Of a stretch of 49,318 nt of DNA, positions 1-10,129 are shown piece after piece. The notes beneath the pieces were generated by a model. It did no database searches. It saw nothing but the letters and a program-made list of their open reading frames with translations, and had not been told where the DNA came from. Numbering within the stretch: the stretch's first letter is position 1; each line of letters begins with the position of its first letter. A program made the position numbers and the translations under genes. Origin of the DNA: Flammula alnicola (Eukaryota; Basidiomycota; Agaricomycetes; Agaricales; Strophariaceae); the NCBI GenBank assembly GCA_015499995.1, contig JADNRV010000348.1:1-49318 (forward strand). The letters are read 5' to 3'.

Positions 1-2568
1 CTAATTATCTGTTGCTCTAAGCCATGCTGCTGTCTTAGTAAGCGGAGATTAGTTATGTCTGTCTTGGTCATGGACTAAATATCTTTTGTCAGGTCATGAT
101 TTTGCGACTTCGCCAAGTGTGCTGCCATCCGTATCTGATCTTGGTTCGTCCTTCTTGAGCTTTCATTGAGTATTCTTTGTTATGTTCTCTAGTCGTTGGC
201 GGAGAATTTGAAGACCCGACTATGTTAGTCGGTAGTAACGCGGACAAGGAGTTCAGTCGCGCTAAGAAGGTCATGGGAGCGGCATGGGCTGCTGAGGTTC
301 GTAACGCCCTTTTCGGTGATTATCTCGAGAGGATGATGTTAATAATGTCTTTTCTTTGTGCAGATCAAGAAAAAGTTAGCTCTTATCCAAAATACGATCT
401 TAAACTGACCTTACTGATACATGATTTCAGATTCTTGCTTCGGAAAGCCTCCGTGGAGCTCGTTGATTTTGAGGATGAGAGCGACGAACCCGAGGCTACA
501 TGCCCAAATTGCAGAGATTGTGAGTTTCCCCTCGGTTCGGCCAGGCACCGAGCTCTCATCTACTTTCTTAGTGTTGCTTGGTGACAATGGTCGCGTCCTC
601 GCCTGTGGGCACGAGATGTGTTTCGGTGGGCACATTTATAATAGTGCCTTGGTGCATTTCTGATGGCCCAAATTCAAGATTGTACCCTTGAACTGAGCAA
701 TTCTGCTATCGCCCATAACGGTATTTGTACGTTTCTACTTCTTGTCTTGAGACGCATTTTTGATTGAGATGTCTTTTTTGTTGTAGTGGTTATGGAACCG
801 AAAAGGAAAACCTTGCGGCTGAGAAAGAGTACGAGGCTGCCGCTGCGAAGGGACATCGACCTTGTAAGCTTTACTTTGCTTTGGACGCGTGGACGTCCCG
901 ATACTCAATCGAGAATGGTTCAGGCCCCACTTGTAAGAAAATGACGGACCTGAAAGGCGACAAAACCTTCAAGTCATCAGCCTTCGAGCCGTCGGACGAC
1001 GAGCTCAATGATTATCTCCGGTCGAAACGACGAGAGAAATCAAGGCGGTATGCCCAGAAGACGCCTGAGCGAGAGCGATCTCCATCGCCCGTCGAGTCCA
1101 TTCCGGATACGCTCGACTCGGATTCGGACGATTTACCTGAAGTCGGTGATATGTTCGTCGTTCCACAGGTGAAGAAAGGTAAAAAGAAAGCCAAGGCGTC
1201 CCAGGATGACAATGATGTCCGTACCCTCTTATATGCCTATCACTCTTCAGTGGGCTGATTGACAACACCCGCTGTACAGGTCGAGATGATCGACCTAACG
1301 CAGAGCCACGTGTCATCGTCTTCGAATAAGAGGTTAATGAAACGCAAAGTGATTGAAGACAGCGATTCAGATTTAGAAGTTCTCGGAGGAAACAGCATCT
1401 CGCAAGCCAAACGCTCTAGGAATAACTCCACATCGCCCAGTCATCGCAATGACAAAGGGAAAGGACGAGCGAACAATGCGAATGAAGGCCCGTCGGACGC
1501 GGTCATCGCAACCTGGAGACGGGGTGACGATGACCTGGAGCCGAGCACGAAGATGTTGGCGTTGATTGAATTTTTGAAGGAGTGGGAGGCGAGTGGAGAC
1601 AAGACTATTTGTTATTCGCAATGTATGTTTTATTCTTTTCTTTTCATATGGTATTCGTGGCAGCTTATGATTGTGACTCGCAGGGACCTCGATGCTTGAT
1701 CTGATCGAGAGGCTGTTTTCTCGCCATGGGATTAGAAGTCTTCGTTTTGATGGTAAAATGGACAGAGCGGCTAGGGATTCGACACTCGCGCAATTCAAGC
1801 AGTTGAATGGACCGAAGGTTATTCTTATCAGGTACGAGTTTTCCTCTTGTTTGAAAGCCAGTTTCGATTATTTACGACCTTTTTTAGTACCAAATGCGGA
1901 AGCGTTGGGTAGGTTGCCTTCTTTCTCTAACCTAGGGTGCATTGCTAAGAATGCTTGCATGCAGTCTGAACTTGGTATCGGCCAATCGCATCGTCAAGTA
2001 AGGATTTGAGCAAAAATTTCCATCTTGGATCGGATGCTGATTCGACGCTGAATTAAGCATGGATCTTTCATGGAACTATGCCGCAGAGGCGCAAGCGTAC
2101 GACAGGTGCGTTTATATCTATTATGCGCTGTAATCTGGTCTAAATTTGTCATTAAACATAGGTGCCATCGGATTGGACAAGAGAAAGAGGTATATGTGAA
2201 GCGTCTTGTGGTCGAAGATACCATCGAGGATCGGTAATGTTCCTGTTCGCCAAATAATGATCCACCGTGCAACTCTGATCCTCGCCACAGTATGCTTCGA
2301 CTTCAAGACGTCAAAGTTGGTCTGTATCTCATGGCTTCGATCAGTCGTCATCATTATTACTGACCTTGAATCTTCAATTTCTTCGTAGGATTGGCCGAAG
2401 CTGCTCTTGGTGAAGGCACAGGTGCCAAACTTCACAAGTTGAGCGTCAAAGATATCAGATACGTGAGTCAATTGCAAACCTGCCTTGGAATGACCTGACC
2501 TTCGTCTTCAGCTATTTGGAATGAACAAGGACCCCAATGCTCGACCCGAGGGTCAGCATTCTCCATAA
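1..2568 (+). CDS. SNF2-family ATPase with RING finger (Rad16/Uls1-like), C-terminal part; 5' end outside window
   Basis: DNA-dependent ATPase/helicase of the SNF2 superfamily, expected to act on chromatin or in ubiquitin/SUMO-linked repair in the nucleus. The first clear exon (about 103-150) reads VMILRLRQVCCHPYLIL, the motif that closes the SNF2 N-terminal lobe. A RING-like segment follows (TCPNCRD near 500-530, then GRVLACGHEMCF, DCTLEL and HRPCPTC), next an acidic/basic low-complexity linker (960-1500), then the helicase C lobe: DKTICYSQWTSMLDLIERLF, RFDGKMDRAARD, STKCGSVGLNL and the motif VI region AYDRCHRIGQ. The protein ends ...RYLFGMNKDPNARPEGQHSP with a stop at 2566-2568. At least ten short introns are needed. 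RING between the two ATPase lobes is the Rad5/Rad16/Uls1 arrangement; the exact subfamily cannot be fixed without the N-terminus. One intron (about 721-786) does not join in frame by simple GT-AG splicing (see findings). Confidence 0.85.
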
Positions 2569-2990
2569 ACATCCAAATCATCAGGTAATAGTTTCGGTGG
2601 AATTTGAAGACGATTCTCTGCTGCGCCTTGTGTTATTCTTTCTTAGTGACCGTTTCTGCTCCCATACCCTAAGCCTCCATTTATACTTTTTTTTTTCTAC
2701 CATACTCTATCTGTCCCACAACAATCTAATCCCTTTTTGCATATCAATGTGTTATACTAAATTTATGTTACATCTCTTGATATTCTGTTTGCAGCAAATC
2801 TGCATAGTTTTGTTTATTGCACTTCCATTAGACAAAGAATGCGGAACAATTTGCAGTGCACATTACATTATTGTAGGTAAGATTAAGTAAAAATGCATCT
2901 GGCCCTGATTTGCGTTTGGAGGTCGCGGGCATCAAGTGCATGCACAAGTCCAACTTGTGTCGCCGAGATAGAAATGAAGCTTCAACCAAA
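2569..2990. other. intergenic, AT-rich, nothing recognised
   Basis: Follows the SNF2 gene. It contains T-rich and C/T-rich runs (about 2636-2720), consistent with a 3' flank. I see no coding exon, RNA gene or repeat. Confidence 0.5.
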
Positions 2991-3620
2991 TCAGAGTACG
3001 TCCCAGCGGTGTGATGCTTGTGCATCTAAAAACCAGGCAGCAGGTTCCTCAATGCCCAAGAACTTCTGAATCGCCTCAACGTCTTCTTGTGGGGGATGTT
3101 GGTTGCCATTCTTATAGTTAGTGGTCAAAGATATGTAACTGAACGAGGGCATGCGCAATAGAGCTTCGAGGTGCACGAGTTAATATTCAATTTATGGCGA
3201 ACGATCTTCACCACTTGATCGTGGGTGGGCGAGTTCCAGAGATGGCGTTTTCCTGGGACTTCCCCGAGAGGGATTTTGCCTGTGAAGAGGAAGCCACACT
3301 AGCTGGCCATGTCGAATAGTTCTTGATCATGATAGGCCCACCCGTAGTGGAAGAGAGGGGACTGACCAAAAATCCGCGCTTTGGAGCAAGTCCTCTTGGA
3401 AGGAAAGCGACAGGCATCAGCTTGAGTAACTTTGCACGCTTTCCTTACTCAACGTCAGCCTGCAAGGTACAGAGAGCGAATATTGCGATTTTCTTACGCG
3501 AAAGCCAGTGCTACAAACTTGTGGAGGCTGGAATCCGGGTGGGAGGTGATCGTATTCCGAAAGGTTGAGCTTTATGGTCGGGGGAGCCCTGAGGTTTCGT
3601 GATGGTTCATTGAAGTTCAT
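2991..3620 (-). pseudogene. possible decayed gene, minus strand, family not recognised
   Basis: Several protein-like stretches appear on the minus strand but do not join into one frame. They include a proline-rich start near 3617, then HKFVALAFA (about 3490), PLFHYGWAYHDQELFDMAS followed at once by a stop (about 3300-3350), then FTGKIPLGEVPGKRH and NSPTHDQVVKIVRHKLNI (about 3185-3280), and PPQEDVEAIQKFLGIEEPAAWFLD (about 3020-3090). Consecutive pieces keep a sensible order, but in-frame stops and frame changes interrupt them without convincing splice sites. This looks like a relic of a fungal gene of unknown function. It could also be a real gene with introns I failed to place. Confidence 0.3.
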
Positions 3621-5640
3621 TGATCATTAAACGCCAACAATCACACTCACGTGATAACCGTGACCTGTGACTCCATCCTTTTAGGACCAACTTTTTTCTC
3701 GCCATGTATGCATTCATTGAAATTCTTCCACCAGTACGAGGAGAGTCAGATGGCAGAAGATCAAAAGAATTTTCTGTTCGCGAATTCGGCAGGTGCGAGC
3801 TGGGCATGAGGACTTTACACTTTACACGAGCTCAGGCGAGAGTGCCTCGGTGCGCAAAATTTACCATTGATTCTGTCAATCGTCTAATAATAATATGCGA
3901 TTACTTTCAAACCTCTACTTTTTATGCAGGAAACATGTGTGACACATATTGACGTGAAAGCCCAAAAAAATGACTTCCCTTGGTCAAGAAGTTTTCGATA
4001 TATCAGGAACCAAACGTACCTTCCAGCGGTAGACGCGGTAACGAACGCGGTTCAAACGAAGTCACGCTCCCCGTAAGCCTTGGCTTGAGAGCAAGCTGGG
4101 CACGCCGTACTCCGAGTCTCATGCGGATTGGGGGCACGGAGTTACTTTTCGTCGATCGTGGGTGGTCTAACCATCTGTACGAACTAACCGACCTGTTATT
4201 GTCGATCTAAAAGCTACCGAGTCACTCCAGATTTCATAACTCGGTGCAGCTTGCAGAGAATTCGAGACGTATTCTCTGAGTGAACCTCGAGCTCAGAACG
4301 CCATCGACTTCCCCGTACACCGGTAAGCTTTTCACTTACAGATTTCAAGATAAGCTCTGAAAGAAACTATTGTTATGCCTCAGACGTGTTTCTCAACTAT
4401 TCCACAACATACACACCAAGACGCCGATTTTTTGACTTCTCGGAGAATAACTCAATCGTGTATGGCATATAATACTGGTCATCGTCTTGGGCGATCACAC
4501 CCCAGAGATCTAGTTTCGAGGCATTCTCGGTTCCATGATCATGACCCCTCCCTCTCCTTCGGATGGGATCAAATACGAGGGTGATTCATGGGGTCGTCAC
4601 CTCCAGCAGCTCCTGACATCCAGATCTTGTCCATCTGGAATGACCGCGTTCGCCTGTGCTCTTGCCTCAGGCTGCAGCGTACCGACTTGAGCTTTGCATT
4701 TTATCCAGCAAGAAAGCTCGAAACGAAATATCACGAAGTCATCGGACCTCGTGATCCTCAGCCGATGCGCGTTTGAAGGTCTTCGTATACCCTGTTTGGC
4801 TGGCAATTGCTCCCTATTTCCTCGAACCAAACGCGTTCAAACCTGGCTTTGGCGATTTAAAGAAAGTTTCGCGTCGAAGTCGAAGCCAAGCTCGATGCCC
4901 GTGTTGCCCATACCCTTGTTACATGAAGGTCCTCGCCACCAGCCTCCACGCGAACACCGCGATATCCCGATCGATTTTTTTTTCGAAATGCACCCTTGTG
5001 GACCCTTGTAGACCCATGTGCATAGACTTACAGTACGTATTTCCCCATGACGATTTATATGATCTGTGCTCATTGCGATGTTATAGCGACTGCATATGTC
5101 TTTAGAGGAAAAGTGAATGATCCCCTCCTTTACGACATTCATCGCCAAGTAACGCGCAAGCGCCAAAGGTTGGAATAAGGAAGCTGATCGAAAAATCGAC
5201 TTCTGAACTTCGTCGGCAGTTGCGGGGTTGTTGGGCGGAAAATCTGCTTGACTATTCTATGTTTCTAATGAGGTTACTATAGATCAACGTGTATCTTGGA
5301 GACTGAAGACGTTGATGACGTCCTCCTTCAGATAGGAAGCTTATACCGACAAGACCACTGGAGCGGGTTCCCATGCCTCAATGACAGTTCAGAGGGCCTA
5401 TTCGTGACTCTTACACACTTGAGTATGAATTGATTGCACAGCGTTCAGTGCTTTGTTTTACAAGGAGGACCTGGTAAGTACTTGTGACTTAATGCTTTCA
5501 AATTCCGGCAATTGCATGCGTTCTGGTTATCGACGTGCTTCTGATGTGATCTTCAAATTTTCTTCCCCTTTTATCGATCCCTGTTAAGATTGTCCGAAGA
5601 TGCGGATCGCAATGATGGGACTGCCCTAGTCTCGACGTTG
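3621..5640. other. long gene-poor stretch, nothing supported
   Basis: Only short open frames without protein-like composition or consistent splice sites. I see no tRNA, direct repeat or transposon end. The right end is the promoter side of the GMC gene that starts at 5725. Confidence 0.4.
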
Positions 5641-5641
5641 T

Positions 5642-5649
5642 TATAAATA
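5642..5649 (+). promoter_or_regulatory. TATA box of the first GMC gene
   Basis: TATAAATA lies 76 bp upstream of the ATG at 5725, the usual spacing for a strong TATA promoter in fungi. Confidence 0.6.
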
Positions 5650-5724
5650 CCACTCTATCGCCAGTTGGGCGAACTCCAAGCCTTTACCTTCTCTACAACC
5701 TCTTTCTTGAACCTCGACAGTACG

Positions 5725-8455
5725 ATGCCATTCCTGGATATCACAGATGTTTCTCAGAAGTCCTTTGACTATGTGGTCATTGGAGGTGGGGTATGCATCT
5801 GTCACTTTCGACCCAATTTCATTGCTGAATCTTTGCATATCTCAGACAGCTGGTTTGGCGCTTGCAACTCGACTCTCTGAAGAGTCTTCTGTGACCGTCC
5901 TTGTGCTGGAAGCTGGACAACCAAATTTAGATGATCCAAAGATTTCTATGCCCGGTCAGTTTGGCGGGACCTTTGGAAACCCTCAGGTGTGTTTGCCGTC
6001 TCTGGTGTATGCAATACGTAATGTCGACGACGTCATTAGTATGACTGGGAATTCAAGACGACCAAGCAGAAGCATTCTAATGATAAAGAATATCCCTGGG
6101 CGCGAGGAAAGGCTCTGGGTTAGTGAATTGTAGCAACGCGCCGTTATACCATAAATCTCAGACACATTCTAGGTGGTTCTTCGACTATGAACTTCTATGC
6201 CTGGATCAAGCCTCCTGCTGCTGATATCGACGCTTTCGAGAAGCTCGGCAATCCGGGTTGGAACTGGGCGGAATACGAGAAATACTCCCGAAAGTCTGAG
6301 ACGTAAGTCGTTAGGTTAATTGATAATAGCGGCGTCTTTTTTGCATCAATTCCAGTCTACATCTTAATCATTCAATCGAGCTTACAAATGTGGCAGGTTC
6401 CACCTCCCTACGAAAGAGCAGACAGACTCCTACCCTCATACCTTCGATCCCAAATTACGGGGAACCTCTGGGCCGGTCCACGTAACCCTCGGTCCAAATG
6501 TCCACACCATCGACAAGCTGGTTCATGAATCACTAGTCAACAAAGGAGTGAAAGCCATCAAAGACCCATATGGCGGTGATGTAGGAGCTTACCCTGTCAC
6601 TCGAGATTCTTTATGATTAACACATTCCAGATTACTGGGACCTGGATTGCTTCTGCAAACCTTGATCCGAAGACATGGTCCCGTTCTTGTTCGGCAACTG
6701 CCTACCTCCTCCCTAATCTAGGCCGCCCCAACCTTAGTGTAAGTGAGCCCTCTGGCGAGTCCCATTTGGATACTCACCTTTTCATTCTTTCAAGGTTCTC
6801 ACCGACGCCCTCGTCTCGCATATTATCTTCGGCGATGCCTTGAAAGGTCAAGATCTGACCGCAACCGGGGTTGAATTTATCCACGGGGAGAAGGTCTATA
6901 CCGTTAAAGCCAACAAAGAAGTAATTTTAAGCGCCGGGTGAGTTCCATACTACGTTGCAGTCGTCCTCGTCGCTGAAATATCAACTAGAGCCATCAATTC
7001 TCCCAAGATTCTGGAGCTCTCAGGTATCGGGCGCCCTGACGTCGTCTCGAAGATCGGGGTCGATCTCGAAGTTGACCTCCCTGGAGTCGGGGAAAATGTT
7101 CAAGAACATTCATTTGTTGGAGTCTCCTACGAACTGAATCCGAATACACCTCATGAAACCTTCGATCGCATGGCTGACCCAATTTATGCGGCCAAGGCAA
7201 AGGAACTCTAGTTGAGTCAAGCACTTCGGCTAAGCACTTCGTCTCTAACAGTTCATTTCAGTGCCCAAGGCCAAGGCATTCATCGAGTTGGAATAACATC
7301 ATTCTCATACATTCCGCTATCCTCCGCCAATGCAGATGTGGCTTCCTCTGTAATCAATAAAGCGGAGAAAGAGGTAAAGGCGCGAAAGGAAGGCGGACTT
7401 CTACCACCTGGCCTGGCCGAACAGTTTGAGCTCCAGCTCTCATTGTTCCGGGATGATACGGTTCCTGACCTCGAAATCGTCGCCTTCCCTGCCTTTTTCA
7501 CGGGGATCAGTGAGCCAATTATCGTCCTAGCGATGCCTTACCCTTTGACAAACTCTTTCATAAGGTAAACCTGAGCTAGGAAAGAGCTACGTTACCATGC
7601 TTGTCATGTTGAATCATCCATTCTCGCGTGGTTCTATTGTAAGCCTTCTTATCCTCCGAATTTTGGGATAATCTGTGTCAACTAATGTGAACTATTCTAG
7701 CATGCGAAAAGTAAAGATCCCAAAGTTCATCCGGAGATAGACCCCCACTATTTCGAATGGGACGCCGGTACGTTATTCCGGGTTATTCGCATTGATATTC
7801 TGTCTCAATAGTCCTACTCAAGACATTGAGATCTTGGTTCAGCAAATCAAGTACCTTCGTACCTTGCGCGAGGTAGAACCATGGAAATCGGGTGTCGTTC
7901 GCGAGGTCGACCCTGGCCCGAGTTCTATGGCGGATTCAGACCTCCAAGGTGACTGCGTTTCCCGTTGAAAATATACAGTTTCGCTGATTTTACGTCAACA
8001 CAAATGCAGATTATATCAAGAACCACCTTTCCTCGACTTGGCGTATGTTCAAATGCTTATGATATTCGAAATTCCTGATTCTTAGGTAGTATCTCAGACA
8101 CTGTTGGCAGCTGTTCTATGCTTCCAAGGGATAAACAGGGCGTTGTTGATCCAACGCTGAAGGTAAGACGACGACTCATGACTAGAAATTAATTATCCCT
8201 TAACGCAACTTAGGTGTATGGCACCACAAATTTGCGCGTTGTCGATCTTTCTATTGTTCCTCTCCATATAGCTGCACACACCCAAGGTCCGTATATTCAT
8301 ATTCAATTGTCTCCTTTTACTCATTTCAACGTCTAGCGACTGCGTACGTTATCGGAGAAAAAGGTAAGAATTCCGTCACCTACACGTGGACGTCTTCAAC
8401 TGATACTTTCCGTCCTGTAGCTGCGGATTTGATTAAAGATACCCTAAGGAAATAG
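5725..8455 (+). CDS. GMC-family FAD oxidoreductase (intact paralog)
   Basis: Glucose-methanol-choline oxidoreductase, an FAD enzyme of about 600 residues that oxidises alcohols or sugars. It starts MPFLDITDVSQKSFDYVVIGGG; the GGGTAGL that binds the FAD ADP moiety is split by the first intron. Next come VLVLEAGQPN, the first GMC signature ARGKALGGSSTMNFYAWIKPP, and the second signature GAINSPKILELSGIG. The C-terminal catalytic part reads SSTWHTVGSCSMLPRD and later PLHIAAHTQATAYVIGEKAADLIK, giving the two expected active-site positions as His/His. I spliced about 14 short introns and every junction keeps frame to the TAG at 8453-8455. No signal peptide is visible, so it may be intracellular or exported unconventionally. 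It resembles aryl-alcohol-oxidase-like GMC enzymes, but the substrate cannot be read. Its closest relative in the window is the minus-strand gene at 37364-40115. Confidence 0.93.
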
Positions 8456-8786
8456 AGATATTGGAGTGAGCAGACTGTGATCGACTTAGTTGGAATTTTT
8501 GTACAAAGTATCAAATAGCGAATAGGAAACCTGTAGCTTAAAATCTCCAAGACGAATATCTTCGCATTCAACGCAGGGCAGAAAAGATAAATTTGAAACA
8601 CGTTACAGTTTTTTTCGTACAGACGCGTGTCCTACAAGAAAGTAAACGGCTACTTATTTTGATATGCAAATAGAAACGATAGGCGTCCGCTAAACCTAGA
8701 GCCCGTTGCCCGTATCATACAAAGGGGAAAAGAAATCTGAGATGATGAAAAGACGACGACTGAGGACAAGGAAGACGAATTTTGCG
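8456..8786. other. short region between two convergent genes
   Basis: Separates the 3' ends of the GMC gene (plus) and the repeat-protein gene (minus). A/T-rich, presumably both 3' UTRs. No further gene seen. Confidence 0.5.
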
Positions 8787-10004
8787 TTAGAAAATGTCGT
8801 CGGATCTTTCAGTCGTGATCACGGTCGTTGCCTTCATCTCCACCATGGCGGCGCCTGTCGTGGTCACGGTCGTTGCCGTCGTCTCCACCGTGGCGGCGCC
8901 TATCGTGGTCGCGGTCTGTGCCATCGTCTCCACCATGGCGGCGCCTGTCGTGGTCGCGGTCTGTGCCATCGTTCCACCGTGGCGGCGCCTATCGTGGTCG
9001 CGATCGGTGCCATCGTCTCCACCATGGCGGCGTCTATCGTGATCACGGTCGGTGCCGTCATCACCACCGTGACGGCGAGCCTCGAGCTGTCCGCGCCTGT
9101 CGTGGTCAGGGTCGGTGCCGTCGTCACCACCATGGCGGCGCCTGTCGTGGTCGCGGTCGGTGCCGTCATCTCCACCATGGCGGCGTCTGTCGTGATCGCG
9201 GTCGGTGCCATCGTCTCCACCGTGGCGGCGCCTATCATGGTTGCGGTCGGTGCCATCGTCTCCACCATGGCGGCGCCTATCGTGGTCGCGATCGGTGCCA
9301 TCGTCTCCACCGTGGCGGCGCCTATCATGGTTGCGGTCGGTGCCATCGTCTCCACCGTGACGGCGCCTATCGTGGTCGCGATCGGTGCCATCGTCTCCAC
9401 CGTGGCGGCGAGCCTCAAGCTCTCCGCGCCTGTCGTGGTCACGGTCGTTGCCATCATCTCCACCATGGCGGCGCCTGTCGTGGTCGCGATCGTTGCCGTC
9501 ATCTCCACCATGGCGGCGTCTGTCGTGGTCGCGGTCGGTGCCATCGTCGCCACCGTGGCGGCGTCTATCGTGGTCACGGTCGGTGCCGTCATCACCACCG
9601 TGACGGCGAGCCTCGAGCTGTCCGCGCCTGTCGTGGTCGGGGTCGGTGCCGTCGTCTCCACCGTGGCGGCGCCTATCGTGGTCGCGATCGTTGCCGTCAT
9701 CTCCACCATGGCGGCGCCTGTCGTGGTCACGGTCGGTGCCATCGTCGCCACCGTGGCGGCGTCTGTCGTGGTCGCGGTCGGTCCCGTCATCGCCACCGTG
9801 GCGGCGTGCTTCGATTCCGAACGGTTGCCTTACGGAAAGAGGCTCGTCTCTAGCAGCCAAGGCAGTTGCACCCTGAGGAATAACCTAGCTTCATGATTTA
9901 GACTTGTCCTGAAATTGAATAGTAGAGCTACTTACAGGGATGGCATTGGAAACCGCGAAAATGGCAGCGAGAATGAATGCGACGAAGCTCTTGCTGAATT
10001 GCAT
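8787..10004 (-). CDS. secreted tandem-repeat protein with RRR-separated 15-residue units (Kex2-processed-repeat type)
   Basis: Exon 1 (10004-9936) encodes MQFSKSFVAFILAAIFAVSNAIP, a good signal peptide. A GT-AG intron of about 51-63 nt follows, then exon 2 from 9884 or 9872 (both acceptors keep frame). A short propeptide-like stretch (LAARDEPLSVRQPFGIEA) leads into 17 complete units of RRRHGGDDGTDRDHD with small changes (T/N, R/P, D/N), punctuated three times by GQLEA or GELEA. Cutting at each RRR would release acidic 12-mers HGGDDGTDRDHD. Signal peptide plus near-identical short repeats between dibasic sites is the layout of Kex2-processed repeat proteins (pheromone-like, repellent or dikaritin-type precursors). 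A one-base loss near 8972 changes the frame of the last 61 residues. The function of the peptides is unknown. No UstYa-type gene is visible nearby. Confidence 0.72.
8812..9806. repeat. 45-bp coding minisatellite
   Basis: About 21 copies of a 45-bp unit, nearly identical apart from scattered substitutions. On the minus strand each copy encodes R-R-R-H-G-G-D-D-G-T-D-R-D-H-D. Because the unit is a multiple of three and lacks stops, all other frames are also open across it, giving long plus-strand Val/Ala- and Arg/Cys-rich frames that are by-products. A 15-bp spacer (coding GQLEA/GELEA) breaks the array near 9078-9092, 9413-9427 and 9609-9623, showing a higher-order duplication. Confidence 0.93.
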
Positions 10005-10122
10005 TGCTGTAAGAGTTGGTGGTTTCTGGTTTGGTAAACAGAGAGAGCTGGCGAGTAATTTATGCGAAGACGAGTTGAAGACGAGTACGAAACTGGAGAA
10101 AATAAAGAGGGAGTTGCCTCCT

Positions 10123-10129
10123 CTTTATA
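10123..10129 (-). promoter_or_regulatory. TATA box of the repeat-precursor gene
   Basis: TATAAAG on the minus strand, 119 bp upstream of the ATG at 10004. The 5' leader between them is C/T-rich on the coding strand and free of upstream ATGs as far as I can see. Confidence 0.55.

Noticed and set aside
1005..1316. Minus-strand frames overlapping the SNF2 linker
   Set aside because: Antisense to well-supported exons with helicase and RING motifs on the plus strand.
8706..9896. Plus-strand 396-codon frame rich in Val and Ala across the 45-bp repeats, and other long frames there
   Set aside because: It is the reverse reading of the repeat array. The minus strand has the signal-peptide exon, intron, TATA box and dibasic periodicity; the plus strand has none of these.
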